This document shows, piece after piece, positions 8,407 through 17,054 of a stretch of DNA of 61,840 bases. Location of the stretch: NCBI GenBank assembly GCA_902783575.1, contig CACZRP010000057.1, forward strand, positions 1 to 61,840. The letters run 5' to 3'. This DNA comes from an uncultured Eubacteriales bacterium (GTDB taxonomy: Bacteria; Bacillota; Clostridia; Lachnospirales; Bianqueaceae). The position numbers and the translations under genes were made by a program. The notes below the pieces were generated by a model, which did no database searches, had not been told where the DNA came from, and saw nothing but the letters and a program-made list of their open reading frames with translations. Each line of letters begins with the position of its first letter. The first letter of the stretch is position 1.

Positions 8407-8440
8407 AAAGAAGGCAGGTTCGATCCTGCCTTCTTTTCTT
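8407..8440 (+). terminator. Hairpin with T-rich tail between nrfA and ccsB
   Basis: AAAGAAGGCAGG and CCTGCCTTCTTT form a perfect 12-bp stem with a 6-nt loop, followed by TCTT. It looks like an intrinsic terminator or partial attenuator 20 bases after nrfA. Because ccsB starts only 20 bases further on without an obvious promoter, partial read-through is likely, giving less maturation protein than reductase. This could equally be a 3' end stabilising hairpin. Confidence 0.7.
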
Positions 8441-8460
8441 GAATCGGGACTGGAGAATCT

Positions 8461-9777
8461 ATGACCGAAGAAAAACAAACAACCAGGGAGAACGGGCTGA
8501 AACGGGCTTTTCAATTTCTGACCTCCATGCCCTTTGCCATCGCCCTGCTGATATTGCTGGCCCTGGCCTGCGCCGGCGCCAGCATGATTACCCAGGGACA
8601 GACCCTGAACTGGTATGTGGCCCAGTACGGAGAGCGAACCGCCTCGCTGATCATGACCCTGTCGCTGGATGACGCCTTTCACAGCTGGTGGTTCATTCTG
8701 ATCAGCGCCTTTCTGTGCCTGAACCTGCTTTTCTGCAACCTGATCCGGCTGCCTCAGCTCATCAGCCGGACGAAGAATGAAAAGAATGTCAATGTGACCG
8801 CGGTGACAGCCGCCGGTGTATCTGTGGAAGGAATCGAAGATGCGGAGAAGGCCTTTGCCCGGCTGCGGATGCCGAAGCCGGAGGAAGGGCAGGATGAAGA
8901 GGGCAGAAAAACACTTTATGCCTCCAAAAACCGCATCGGCCTCTGGGGCGCCTGGGTGTGTCATCTGGGAATCCTCCTGCTGATTCTGGGCTTCAGCCTG
9001 GGGCAGTTTACCAAGGAGGATTACGCGGTTTACGGTGTGCCGGGGCAGACCAAGCCCGTGGGGGAAACGGGCCTTCAGCTGACCATTGATGATTTTGAGA
9101 TCGGACTGCGGGAGGATGACACCGTGGAACAGTACACGGCCCGGATTACCGCCAGCAACGGGGCAGGCCGGGAAGAGAAGGCGGAGATCTCCGTCAATCA
9201 TCCTGCCCGCATGTTCGGCATGACGTTTTATCAGAATTCTACCGGGTGGGCTGCCAGAATCGGCATTACGAAAGATGGACAATATCTGCAGGATGCGGTA
9301 TTATGTACGGGTGAATTTGTCCCGGTGAAGGACAAGGAAGACCTGATCGTATACTTCAATGCTTTTTATCCGGATTACGAACTGGTGCAGGGACAGGGTC
9401 CCATGACCCGCTCCGGCAACCTGAACAACCCCGCCTATTTGTACACGGTGTACTACCGGGGCGAGGTGCTGGGCATGAATGTGCTGATGCCGGATGAGGT
9501 GCTCACTATTGACGAATATGAAGTGACTTTTTCCGAACCCCAGCCCTATACGGTGATTCAGGTGAAGAGGGATGCCTTTACCCCTCTGGCCTTTGCCGGA
9601 GGCATCCTGGTGATGCTGGGTCTGATTCTGGCTTTTTACCTGATTCCTGTACGGGTACTGGCGAGAAAAGAGGAAGACGGCACCTGGACCTTCTATGGTC
9701 TCTGCCAGAAGGGCGGACCGCTGTTCCGGGAGCGCTTTGAAAATGACTTAAAGGAGCTGTCCCATGCTGCAAGCTGA
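8461..9777 (+). CDS. ccsB: Cytochrome c biogenesis protein CcsB/ResB
   Basis: A 438-residue ResB-domain membrane protein of the system II haem-attachment machinery. Hydrophobic segments are near residues 18-45 (FLTSMPFAIALLILL), 74-95 (WWFILISAFLCLNLLF) and 155-180, the last containing the conserved His in WVCHLGILLLIL; a large extracytoplasmic region (about 185-370) and a final helix at 375-400 follow. ATG 8461 has GGAG six bases upstream. It overlaps ccsA by 14 bases. Neighbouring nrfA is the obvious client; in Wolinella a dedicated CcsBA-type protein (NrfI) attaches the haem of the CxxCK motif, so this pair may be specialised likewise (inference). Confidence 0.9.
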   Translation: MTEEKQTTRENGLKRAFQFLTSMPFAIALLILLALACAGASMITQGQTLNWYVAQYGERTASLIMTLSLDDAFHSWWFILISAFLCLNLLFCNLIRLPQLISRTKNEKNVNVTAVTAAGVSVEGIEDAEKAFARLRMPKPEEGQDEEGRKTLYASKNRIGLWGAWVCHLGILLLILGFSLGQFTKEDYAVYGVPGQTKPVGETGLQLTIDDFEIGLREDDTVEQYTARITASNGAGREEKAEISVNHPARMFGMTFYQNSTGWAARIGITKDGQYLQDAVLCTGEFVPVKDKEDLIVYFNAFYPDYELVQGQGPMTRSGNLNNPAYLYTVYYRGEVLGMNVLMPDEVLTIDEYEVTFSEPQPYTVIQVKRDAFTPLAFAGGILVMLGLILAFYLIPVRVLARKEEDGTWTFYGLCQKGGPLFRERFENDLKELSHAAS

Positions 9778-10579
9778 AAACATATTGTTTACCAGCACCA
9801 TTATTATTTATTTCCTGGCGATGATCCTTTACTTTGTCTTTATCACGACAAAGAAGGAGGGCCTCTCCAAAATGGCGGTGATTCTGGAGATCGCGGGCCT
9901 GGTGCTGCATACCGGAGCCATCGTCTGCCGGGGCATCGGCGCGGGAAGGCTCCCGCTGACCAACCAGTATGAATTTGCCACGGCCTTTGCCTGGGGCATT
10001 TCCCTGGTGAGCCTGATTTTCATTCTGAGATTCAAGTTCCCCGTGCTGGGGGTCTTCGCCGCTCCCATCGTCCTGCTGATTATCGGCTACGCCGCCATGC
10101 AGAGCCGGGAGGTGCGGGAGCTGATGCCCGCCCTGAAGAGCAGCTGGCTGGGCTTCCATGTTTCCACGGCCATCATTGCCTACGGCTCCTTCGGCGTGTC
10201 CTTTGTGCTGGGCATCATCTTCCTGATGCGGGATAAGATGAAGGACAGCAGCTTTTTTGGCCAGCATATTCCCAGTCGGGAGAAGCTGGATCTCATCGGC
10301 TACCGGTCCGTGGCGCTGGGCCTTCTGTTCCTGACCTTTACCATTATTACCGGCGCCATCTGGGCGGAACAGGCCTGGGGCAGCTACTGGTCCTGGGATC
10401 CCAAGGAGACCTGGTCTCTGGTTACCTGGATTGTATACGCCATCTATCTGCACCTTCGGCTGCGGCGCGGATGGGAAGGCAAGGCGGCGGCCGTCTTTGC
10501 CATTATCGGATTCATTTGCGTAATTTTTACTTATATCGGCGTCAATACGCTGCTTCCGGGAATGCACAGTTATGGCTAA
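9764..10579 (+). CDS. ccsA: Cytochrome c biogenesis protein CcsA/ResC
   Basis: A 271-residue polytopic haem-handling protein. The diagnostic tryptophan-rich WWD motif is seen as WGSYWSWDPKETW near residue 205, between conserved transmembrane helices; conserved histidines flank it on the outer face. Together with CcsB it forms the system II cytochrome c synthase that exports haem and ligates it to CxxCH or CxxCK. The start lies inside the ccsB end (14-base overlap), with AAAGGAGCTG upstream. The MATE gene begins eight bases before its stop. Confidence 0.92.
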   Translation: MLQAENILFTSTIIIYFLAMILYFVFITTKKEGLSKMAVILEIAGLVLHTGAIVCRGIGAGRLPLTNQYEFATAFAWGISLVSLIFILRFKFPVLGVFAAPIVLLIIGYAAMQSREVRELMPALKSSWLGFHVSTAIIAYGSFGVSFVLGIIFLMRDKMKDSSFFGQHIPSREKLDLIGYRSVALGLLFLTFTIITGAIWAEQAWGSYWSWDPKETWSLVTWIVYAIYLHLRLRRGWEGKAAAVFAIIGFICVIFTYIGVNTLLPGMHSYG

Positions 10580-11933
10580 AGTACGGCTTCTTACCAGGGA
10601 AAAGAGCTTTTACAAATCCCTGATTACACTGGCGCTGCCCGTGGCGGCCCAGGCCCTCATTACCTTCGCGGTGAATTTCGCGGACAACCTGATGGTGGGA
10701 GCCTTGGGGGACTCCGCCATTTCCGGCGTCTATATGGGATCGCAGATCCAGACCTTCCTGCAGATGTTTTCCGGAGGCATTGAAGGCGCCATTTTGATTC
10801 TGGCGGCTCAGTACTGGGGGAAACAGGATCGGGAGAGCATCAAGAAAATCATTGCCATTGGCCTGCATTTTTCTCTGATTTTCGGCCTGGTGCTGACCCT
10901 GGTATGCGCCCTGATTCCCGGGCCTATTATTTCGATTTTTACCCGGGATGAGGCGGTTATCCGGGACGGAGCGATCTATCTGCGGATTGTGTGCTTCTCC
11001 TATGCCTTCTTCTGTGTGACCCAGTCCCTCATCGCTGCCATGCGCAGTGTGGAGGTGACCCGCATTGGCATGGTGGTTTCCGCCATTTCCCTGGTGTTCA
11101 ACATCAGCCTGAACTATATCCTGATTTTCGGTAAGCTGGGATTCCCCGCCATGGGGGTTCAGGGCGCAGCCATTGCCACAGTGATTTCCCGGGTTATTGA
11201 GACCCTGGTCATGATTGTCTATGTCTTCCGTCTGGATCAGCAGCTGAAGGTAAAGGTCAGCGATCTTCTCACCAGCGATCGGCTGCTGCGGCGGGACTTC
11301 ATCCGCTACGGTCTCCCCATTGTGGGCGGTCAGGTGGTGTGGAGCGTCAATATGATGGGTAATTCCATGATTATGGGACGCTTTGACCAGTCCGTCATCG
11401 CAGCGGTGAGCATCGCCAATACCATGAATACCCTGGCCTATGTGGCCATGAACGGCATGTCTTCCGCGGTGGGCATTATCACCGGCAAGACCGTGGGCGC
11501 CGGCAAAACCGAGCTCATGAAGGAATATGCCTATACCACTCAGATCCTGTTTCTGGGCATCGGCCTGCTGACGGGTCTGATGATTGCGCTGCTGAAGGTG
11601 CCTTTCATTTCTCTTTATTCCGGCGTGACTCCGGAGGCGGCGGGCTATGCCCGGCAGATGATTACGGTGCTTTCGGTGACCATGATCGGCACCTGCTATC
11701 AGGCGGCCTGCCTTTTCGGTCTGGTGAAGTCCGGAGGCGACATCGATTTCGTGTTCAAGAACGATACCATTTTCGTGTTTCTGGTGGTGCTGCCCTCGGC
11801 CATTGTTGCGGCTCATTTCGGCGCGCCGGCCTGGGTGGTGTTTGCCTGCCTGAAATGCGACCAGATTCTGAAATGCTTTGTGGCGGTTTTCAAGATCAAC
11901 AGCTTCAACTGGATGAAGAATCTGACCCGGTAA
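10572..11933 (+). CDS. MATE family multidrug/sodium antiporter
   Basis: A 453-residue protein with 12 hydrophobic segments and two-fold internal symmetry typical of MATE exporters (for example ITLALPVAAQALITFAVNFADN at the start, and the second-half counterpart RYGLPIVGGQVVWSVNMMG near residue 250). MATE proteins export cationic drugs or metabolites using a sodium or proton gradient. It overlaps ccsA by eight bases, so it appears to be the last gene of the energy operon; coupling to the sodium gradient that Rnf can generate is plausible but inferred. The exported substrate cannot be told from sequence. Confidence 0.88.
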   Translation: MAKVRLLTREKSFYKSLITLALPVAAQALITFAVNFADNLMVGALGDSAISGVYMGSQIQTFLQMFSGGIEGAILILAAQYWGKQDRESIKKIIAIGLHFSLIFGLVLTLVCALIPGPIISIFTRDEAVIRDGAIYLRIVCFSYAFFCVTQSLIAAMRSVEVTRIGMVVSAISLVFNISLNYILIFGKLGFPAMGVQGAAIATVISRVIETLVMIVYVFRLDQQLKVKVSDLLTSDRLLRRDFIRYGLPIVGGQVVWSVNMMGNSMIMGRFDQSVIAAVSIANTMNTLAYVAMNGMSSAVGIITGKTVGAGKTELMKEYAYTTQILFLGIGLLTGLMIALLKVPFISLYSGVTPEAAGYARQMITVLSVTMIGTCYQAACLFGLVKSGGDIDFVFKNDTIFVFLVVLPSAIVAAHFGAPAWVVFACLKCDQILKCFVAVFKINSFNWMKNLTR

Positions 11934-11950
11934 ATTCTGCGAATTCCCGG

Positions 11951-11979
11951 TTTACTTTTTGCGGCATTTCCAGTATGAT
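11951..11979 (+). promoter_or_regulatory. Promoter for the ROK kinase gene
   Basis: TTTACT (11951-11956), a 17-bp spacer and TATGAT (11974-11979) lie about 30 bp ahead of the ROK start codon, between the MATE stop and the ribosome binding site. Confidence 0.55.
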
Positions 11980-12009
11980 ATAGTTAATATCTCATGGGAG
12001 GAATTACAT

Positions 12010-12978
12010 ATGGCACATTCTTACAACATCTGTCTGGATATCGGCGGTACCAAGGTGCTCGGCGCCATTTTTGATGAGAAGGGTGAAATCATCTACCGTC
12101 TGAAGAAAAAGACCAAAGAAGGCGGAGATTCCACTGACAACGTGGAAGAGGTCATCATCAGCGTCGTTTCCGAGATGATCAAGGAATCCGGCATCAAGAA
12201 AAAAGAAATCCACGCCATTGCGGCAGGCGCCCCCGGCGTGATCGATCAGGCTACCGGTACGGTTCTGTTTTCCCCGAACCTTCCCTGGAGGAACTATGAT
12301 ATCCGTACTCCCATCGAAAAGAAATTCGAAGTGCCCTTCTATATCGGCAACGACGTAAATGTCGGTGTGCTGGGCGAATACAAATACGGTGCGGCCAAGG
12401 GCTATCACAACGTGGTAGGCTTCTTCGTGGGCACCGGCCTGGGCGGCGGACTGATCCTCAATGACGAGCTCTATACCGGCAACAAGTTCAAGGCAGCGGA
12501 ATATGGCCATATGATTCTGGATCCCGAAGGACCTCTCTGCGGCTGCGGCCAGCGGGGATGCCTGGAGGCTTTCTCCGCAAAGAAAGGTATGTCCTCCTAT
12601 GTGCTGCAGCAGGCCTCCCGCGGCCGGGAGAGCATGCTCACCGACAACATCGAGAACGGCGTTTTCAAGAGCAAAATGCTGAAGAAGGCGCTGGCGGCAA
12701 AGGATGCCGTGGCCACCGAGGCCGTGGACCGTTCCTGCCATTATCTGGCCATTGCCACCGGCAACATGATCAATACCTTCAGCCCGGACATCGTGGTCTA
12801 CGGCGGCGGCGTCATCGAAGCCGTAGGAGACATCTTCCTGGAGAAGATCCTGGCCGAGGTTGACCGTTACTGCATGCCTTCCATCCGCAGCACGGTGGAG
12901 CTGAAAGCAGCGGCCCTGGGCGATGATTCCATCCTTTACGGTGCCCTGTCCATGATCGAGGAGCACGATCAGCAGTAA
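12010..12978 (+). CDS. ROK family sugar kinase (glucokinase-like)
   Basis: A 322-residue ROK protein. The phosphate-binding motif LDIGGTKV is at residues 9-16, and the zinc-binding signature CGCGQRGCLEAF of ROK kinases is near residue 178, preceded by EYGHM with the substrate-contacting Glu and His. Lack of an N-terminal winged helix makes it a kinase, not a repressor. Glucose or N-acetylmannosamine/other hexose specificity is not decided. ATG 12010 is chosen over an upstream in-frame start because GGGAGGA lies eight bases before it. It has its own promoter and terminator, so it is monocistronic. Confidence 0.88.
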   Translation: MAHSYNICLDIGGTKVLGAIFDEKGEIIYRLKKKTKEGGDSTDNVEEVIISVVSEMIKESGIKKKEIHAIAAGAPGVIDQATGTVLFSPNLPWRNYDIRTPIEKKFEVPFYIGNDVNVGVLGEYKYGAAKGYHNVVGFFVGTGLGGGLILNDELYTGNKFKAAEYGHMILDPEGPLCGCGQRGCLEAFSAKKGMSSYVLQQASRGRESMLTDNIENGVFKSKMLKKALAAKDAVATEAVDRSCHYLAIATGNMINTFSPDIVVYGGGVIEAVGDIFLEKILAEVDRYCMPSIRSTVELKAAALGDDSILYGALSMIEEHDQQ

Positions 12979-13056
12979 GGGCTGAGAAGCCGCTGGCTAA
13001 GCCATTGGCTGCAGGCTGCCCGCTGCAAGCCAAGGATTAAATGAACGCAAATAAAT

Positions 13057-13103
13057 AACGGATTCTGATTCCCCTCTGACGAGGAATTCAGGATCCGTTT
13101 TTT
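13057..13103 (+). terminator. Intrinsic terminator after the ROK gene
   Basis: AACGGATTCTGA pairs with TCAGGATCCGTT (one T-C mismatch), extended by CCTC/GAGG towards the loop, and ends in TTTTTT. Confidence 0.8.
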
Positions 13104-13192
13104 GATGTCCTTGAATCTCAGGCGGCTTCGGCTGCCGCGGGCAGACCGGCCAGTCTTCGGCGGTTTAAGCCCCCGCGGGCGGCCAGCCCGTC

Positions 13193-14353
13193 TCAGACAG
13201 TTTCCTTGATGACAGCCAGCGCCTGCGCCAGTACATCCATGGGGATGTTCAGGGCCGGCAGCAGCCGGACCTTGTTCTTGGCGGTGAGGCAGAGAACGCC
13301 CTTCTCGAGGCAGGCTCTCACCACTTCTCCCGCAGGCTTTTCGGTCTCGATGCCGATCATCAGGCCCAGGCCGGTGACGCTTTTGACACCGGGAACATCC
13401 TTCAGACTATCGAAGATATATTCACTCTTGGCTTTGACAGAGGCAAGAAACTCATCATCCAGGCGGCTGAGAATGGAAAGGGCGCCGGCGCAGCAGACGG
13501 GATTGCCGCCGAAGGTGGAGCCGTGATCGCCGGGCTGGAACACATCCTGCACCTTCTCGCCCAGCAGGGTGGCTCCCAGGGGCAGGCCGCCGCCCAGGCC
13601 CTTGGCTGTGGACACAATATCCGGCTTCAGCCCGTAATTCATATAGGCATAGAGCTGGCCGGTGCGGCCGTTGCCGGTCTGCACCTCATCGATCATCAGG
13701 AGGATATCCTGCTCCTGACAGACTTTCTGCACCGCCGTCAGATAGGCTTCGGACAGGGGGATCACACCGCCCTCGCCCTGGATGCATTCCACCAGGATGC
13801 CGGCGACCTTGTGGGTTTTCACCAGGTCCTGCAGCTCCTGGATGTTCTCCGCTTCCGTATGAACAAAGCCCGGAGTCAGCGGCTGGAAGAGCTCGTGATA
13901 GTGCTCCTGTCCGGTGGCGGCCAGGGTGGTGAGGGTACGGCCGTGGAAGCTGTTTTTCAGCGTGATGATGGTGCTGTATTCCGGCCCCTTCGCTTCCGCG
14001 GCGTACTTGCGGGCCGCCTTGATGGCACATTCGTTGGACTCGGCGCCGGAGTTAGAGAAGAATACCTTCTTCATGCCTGTCTTCTTGCAGAGAAGCTCCG
14101 CCAGGCGGGCACAGGGCTCGGTGTAGTAGAGATTGGACATGTGCTGCAGGGTGCCCAGCTGATCCGTTACAGCCTTCTGCCATGCATCATCGGCAATTCC
14201 AAAGGCGGTGACGCCGATGCCGCTGCCCATGTCAATGTAGGTTTTGCCTTCGGTATCTTTGACGATCGATCCTTTTCCGCTGACCAGCTCCACGGGGAAA
14301 CGGCCGTAGGTCCGGGCGATATAGGTCTGATCCAGTGCTTGAATTTGGCTCAT
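13193..14353 (-). CDS. argD: Acetylornithine aminotransferase
   Basis: A 386-residue class III PLP aminotransferase that makes N-acetylornithine from N-acetylglutamate semialdehyde. The pyridoxal-binding motif DIVSTAKGLGGGLPLGA (lysine near residue 240), the MIDEVQTGNGRTG segment and SNSGAESNECAIKAARKY are all present and intact. AAGGAG lies ten bases ahead of the ATG. It is the last gene of the argC-GNAT-argJ-argB-argD transcript, 42 bases after argB, and the presumed ArgR sites in front of argC should control it. Confidence 0.94.
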   Translation of the reverse strand: MSQIQALDQTYIARTYGRFPVELVSGKGSIVKDTEGKTYIDMGSGIGVTAFGIADDAWQKAVTDQLGTLQHMSNLYYTEPCARLAELLCKKTGMKKVFFSNSGAESNECAIKAARKYAAEAKGPEYSTIITLKNSFHGRTLTTLAATGQEHYHELFQPLTPGFVHTEAENIQELQDLVKTHKVAGILVECIQGEGGVIPLSEAYLTAVQKVCQEQDILLMIDEVQTGNGRTGQLYAYMNYGLKPDIVSTAKGLGGGLPLGATLLGEKVQDVFQPGDHGSTFGGNPVCCAGALSILSRLDDEFLASVKAKSEYIFDSLKDVPGVKSVTGLGLMIGIETEKPAGEVVRACLEKGVLCLTAKNKVRLLPALNIPMDVLAQALAVIKETV

Positions 14354-14395
14354 CGTTGATTCTCCTTGATGGGGTTATTCCTGTGAAAATCGTCT

Positions 14396-15262
14396 TTAAC
14401 GGGTCAGCATAGTGCCGGCGCCTTCGTCGGTCAGAAGCTCCATCAGGATGGAGTGGGGTACCCGTCCGTCCATGATGATGGCCTTGTCCACGCCCCGGCT
14501 GATGGCGGTGATGCAGCATTCCACCTTGGGAATCATGCCGCCGGCGATGGTGCCTTCCCGGAAGAGGGCGGAGGCTTCCTCCACGCTCAGCTGGGGAATC
14601 AGGGAGGAGGGGTCATTCTTATCCCGCAGCACGCCGGCGATATCCGTCATCATGATGAGGCGCTTGGCCCCCAACGCCCCGGCGATGAAGGCCGCCGCGG
14701 TGTCGCCGTTGATGTTGTAGATATTGCCGGAGAGGTCGCAGCCCACGGTGGAAATCACCGGGATGTAGCCCTTTTCCAGCAGATCCAGCACGGGCTGAAT
14801 ATTCACATCAGTGATTTTTCCCACGAAGCCCAGCTGCGGGTCCTTCATCTCCGCCTGGATGAGCTGGTCATCGGCGCCGGAAATGCCCATGGCCTTGCCG
14901 CCCCGCAGGCCAATCAGCCGGACGAGCGTCTTGTTGATTTTTCCGGAGAGCACCATCTGGACGATATCCACGGTCTCTGCGTCGGTGACCCGCAGTCCGT
15001 CCACGAACTGGGCCTGCTTGCCGAGCCGCTCCATGAGGTTCGTGATTTCGGGGCCGCCTCCGTGCACCAGCACCACCTTGATGCCGATGAGCTGCAGCAG
15101 GACGATGTCCTCCATCACCTGGGAACGGAGCTCCTCGCTGATCATGGCGTTGCCGCCGTATTTGATCACCACAATGTGGCCGCGGTATTTCTGTATATAG
15201 GGCAGAGCGGCGGTGAGAACCTCGGCACGCTCCGCGTTGGAAAAGCTGGTTTGATCGCTCAT
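14396..15262 (-). CDS. argB: Acetylglutamate kinase
   Basis: A 288-residue amino acid kinase family protein, the usual ArgB length. It shows the nucleotide-binding start VVIKYGGNAM (about 32-41), the substrate loop LVHGGGPEI (67-75) and the C-terminal TDIAGVL/GGMIPKVE motifs. It phosphorylates N-acetylglutamate in step 2 of arginine synthesis. The start overlaps the argJ stop by four bases. The N-terminal helix ahead of residue 20 is of the type seen in arginine-inhibited hexameric enzymes, so feedback inhibition is possible but not shown. Confidence 0.95.
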   Translation of the reverse strand: MSDQTSFSNAERAEVLTAALPYIQKYRGHIVVIKYGGNAMISEELRSQVMEDIVLLQLIGIKVVLVHGGGPEITNLMERLGKQAQFVDGLRVTDAETVDIVQMVLSGKINKTLVRLIGLRGGKAMGISGADDQLIQAEMKDPQLGFVGKITDVNIQPVLDLLEKGYIPVISTVGCDLSGNIYNINGDTAAAFIAGALGAKRLIMMTDIAGVLRDKNDPSSLIPQLSVEEASALFREGTIAGGMIPKVECCITAISRGVDKAIIMDGRVPHSILMELLTDEGAGTMLTR

Positions 15263-16482
15263 GTGCGGTAATCTCCGTTAATTTTCACATAGTCATAGGT
15301 GAGGTCGCAGCCCCAGGCGGTGGCTGTCTCAGTACCCATTTTCATATCCGCCAGAATCCGGACCTCGGGCTGGGACAGGATCTGTGTGGCGATGTCTTCA
15401 TCGAAATCGGTGCCCAGGCCATCCTGATAGATCAGGATTTTCTGACCGCCGCCCTCGTAACAGATTTCCATCTTTTCAGGATCGAAGAGAGCGCCGGAGT
15501 AGCCCAGGGCGCAGAGAATGCGGCCCCAGTTGGCGTCTTTTCCGAAAACCGCCGCCTTGGTGAGGCTGGATGAGATAACGGAACGGGCCAGAATGCGGGC
15601 GTTTTCCTTGGTATCAGCGCCGGTAACAATGCATTCCACCAGGGCGGTGGCCCCTTCGCCGTCACCGGCCAGACGCTTGGCCTGGGTTTCGTTGACATAG
15701 CGCAGCGCTTTGGCAAAGTCTTCATATTCCTGGGTTCCGGGTTTGATCTCGGGATTGCCTGCCATGCCGTTGGCCAGCACCAGGAAGGTATCATTGGTGG
15801 AAGTATCGCCGTCCACGGAAATCATGTTGTAGGTGTCTTTCACGTCTGCCTTGACCAGGGCTGTCAGGGCCTCCTTGCCAATGCAGGCATCGGTGACCAC
15901 ATAGCTGAGCATAGTGCACATGTTGGGATGAATCATGCCGGAGCCCTTGGAGATGGCGCCGATGGTCACGGCCTTTCCTCCGATGGAAAGCTGTACGGCG
16001 CATTCCTTGTGGACGGTATCGGTGGTCATGATGGCCTTGGCGGCGTTGGTGCCGGCCTCGGGCGTGTGGGCCTTAGCCTCCACCAGCTTGGAAATGCCGG
16101 CCTTGATCCGGTCCATGGGAAGCAGGGGGCCGATGACGCCGGTGGAGCCGATCAGCACGGCCTTAGGGGGCAGGTTCAGTGCTTTTCCGGCGGCTTCAGC
16201 GGTTTCTTTCACACACCGCATGCCCTCAGCGCCGGTGCCGGCGTTGGCGATGCCCGTATTCACGATGACCGCCTGCACAAAGGGACTGTCCGCCACCAGC
16301 TGCATATCCCATTTGACGGGAGCAGCCTTGACCACGTTGCTGGTAAAGGTGCCCGCTGTCACACAGGGAACCTGGGACCAGATGATGGCCATGTCCTTGC
16401 GGTTCTGATATTTGATGCCGGCTTCCACGCCGGCGGCTTCAAAGCCGATGGGAGCGGTCACGCCGCCCTGAATCACTTTCAT
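15259..16482 (-). CDS. argJ: Glutamate N-acetyltransferase / ornithine acetyltransferase
   Basis: A 407-residue ArgJ, which recycles the acetyl group between acetylornithine and glutamate. The self-cleavage motif reads KGSGMIHPNMCTML: the nucleophilic Thr is present but the residue before it is Cys where most family members have Ala. The T-S-N-V-V-K-A-A-P-V motif near the N-terminus is intact. Whether the enzyme also makes acetylglutamate from acetyl-CoA (bifunctional) cannot be read; a GNAT gene directly upstream could supply that step. Overlaps argB by four bases. Confidence 0.94.
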   Translation of the reverse strand: MKVIQGGVTAPIGFEAAGVEAGIKYQNRKDMAIIWSQVPCVTAGTFTSNVVKAAPVKWDMQLVADSPFVQAVIVNTGIANAGTGAEGMRCVKETAEAAGKALNLPPKAVLIGSTGVIGPLLPMDRIKAGISKLVEAKAHTPEAGTNAAKAIMTTDTVHKECAVQLSIGGKAVTIGAISKGSGMIHPNMCTMLSYVVTDACIGKEALTALVKADVKDTYNMISVDGDTSTNDTFLVLANGMAGNPEIKPGTQEYEDFAKALRYVNETQAKRLAGDGEGATALVECIVTGADTKENARILARSVISSSLTKAAVFGKDANWGRILCALGYSGALFDPEKMEICYEGGGQKILIYQDGLGTDFDEDIATQILSQPEVRILADMKMGTETATAWGCDLTYDYVKINGDYRT

Positions 16483-16506
16483 AACAGCTCCATTCCGTCC
16501 GGATGA

Positions 16507-16962
16507 TCAGGTGTTGAACCGGACAATATTTTCTTCGTTCAGGGTAAAATCATAATAGTTCAGGTCCAGGCGCCGCACCCAGCCGATCTGACGCCAGAAG
16601 GCGTTGCCCACGTCGTTGGTGGAGAAGGCGATCAGCGAAACCTTGCTGATCTGCTCCTCCTTCAGCGCCATCATACAGAAGGTGACCATGGCCTTGCCTA
16701 TGCCCCGGCGACGGCAGTCTTCCTGGACGCACACATGGTACAGGCAGCCCCGGCGTCCGTCGTGGCCGCAGAGGATGGCGCCCACCACCTCGCCGCCCAG
16801 CCTGGCAACCACCGAGGTGGTGGGGTTTCTCTTCAGAAACCGTCTCACGCCTTCCTCGGAATCGTCAATGCTGCGGATCGCAAAGCCCCGGATGCTCATC
16901 CAGAGCTTTTTGACCTCGGGATAATCTTCAGCGCCCATGACGCTTAGTGTCCATTCCTCCAT
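16507..16962 (-). CDS. GNAT family N-acetyltransferase in the arginine operon
   Basis: A 151-residue single-domain GNAT protein with the acetyl-CoA pyrophosphate-binding motif RRRGIGKA (about residues 85-92) and the preceding beta-strand LYHVCVQEDC. Its position between argC and argJ suggests a role in making or handling N-acetylglutamate, as seen for short ArgA-like GNAT proteins in some clostridia, but sequence alone does not prove this. The ribosome binding site is AAAGGAGA seven bases upstream. Confidence 0.75.
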   Translation of the reverse strand: MEEWTLSVMGAEDYPEVKKLWMSIRGFAIRSIDDSEEGVRRFLKRNPTTSVVARLGGEVVGAILCGHDGRRGCLYHVCVQEDCRRRGIGKAMVTFCMMALKEEQISKVSLIAFSTNDVGNAFWRQIGWVRRLDLNYYDFTLNEENIVRFNT

Positions 16963-16999
16963 GGAATCTCCTTTCAGATATGCCTCGGGAGCGGGCTGA

Positions 17000-17054
17000 T
17001 TACAGCACCAGACCGGTGGTCTCTTCGTTACAGCACCAGACCGGTGGTCTCTTC
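17000..17054. repeat. 27-bp tandem duplication of the argC 3' end
   Basis: The 27 bases at 17028-17054, which encode the last eight residues of ArgC plus its stop, are repeated exactly at 17000-17026 with one base between copies (28-bp period). The second copy lies outside the gene, so the protein is unaffected. Confidence 0.95.
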
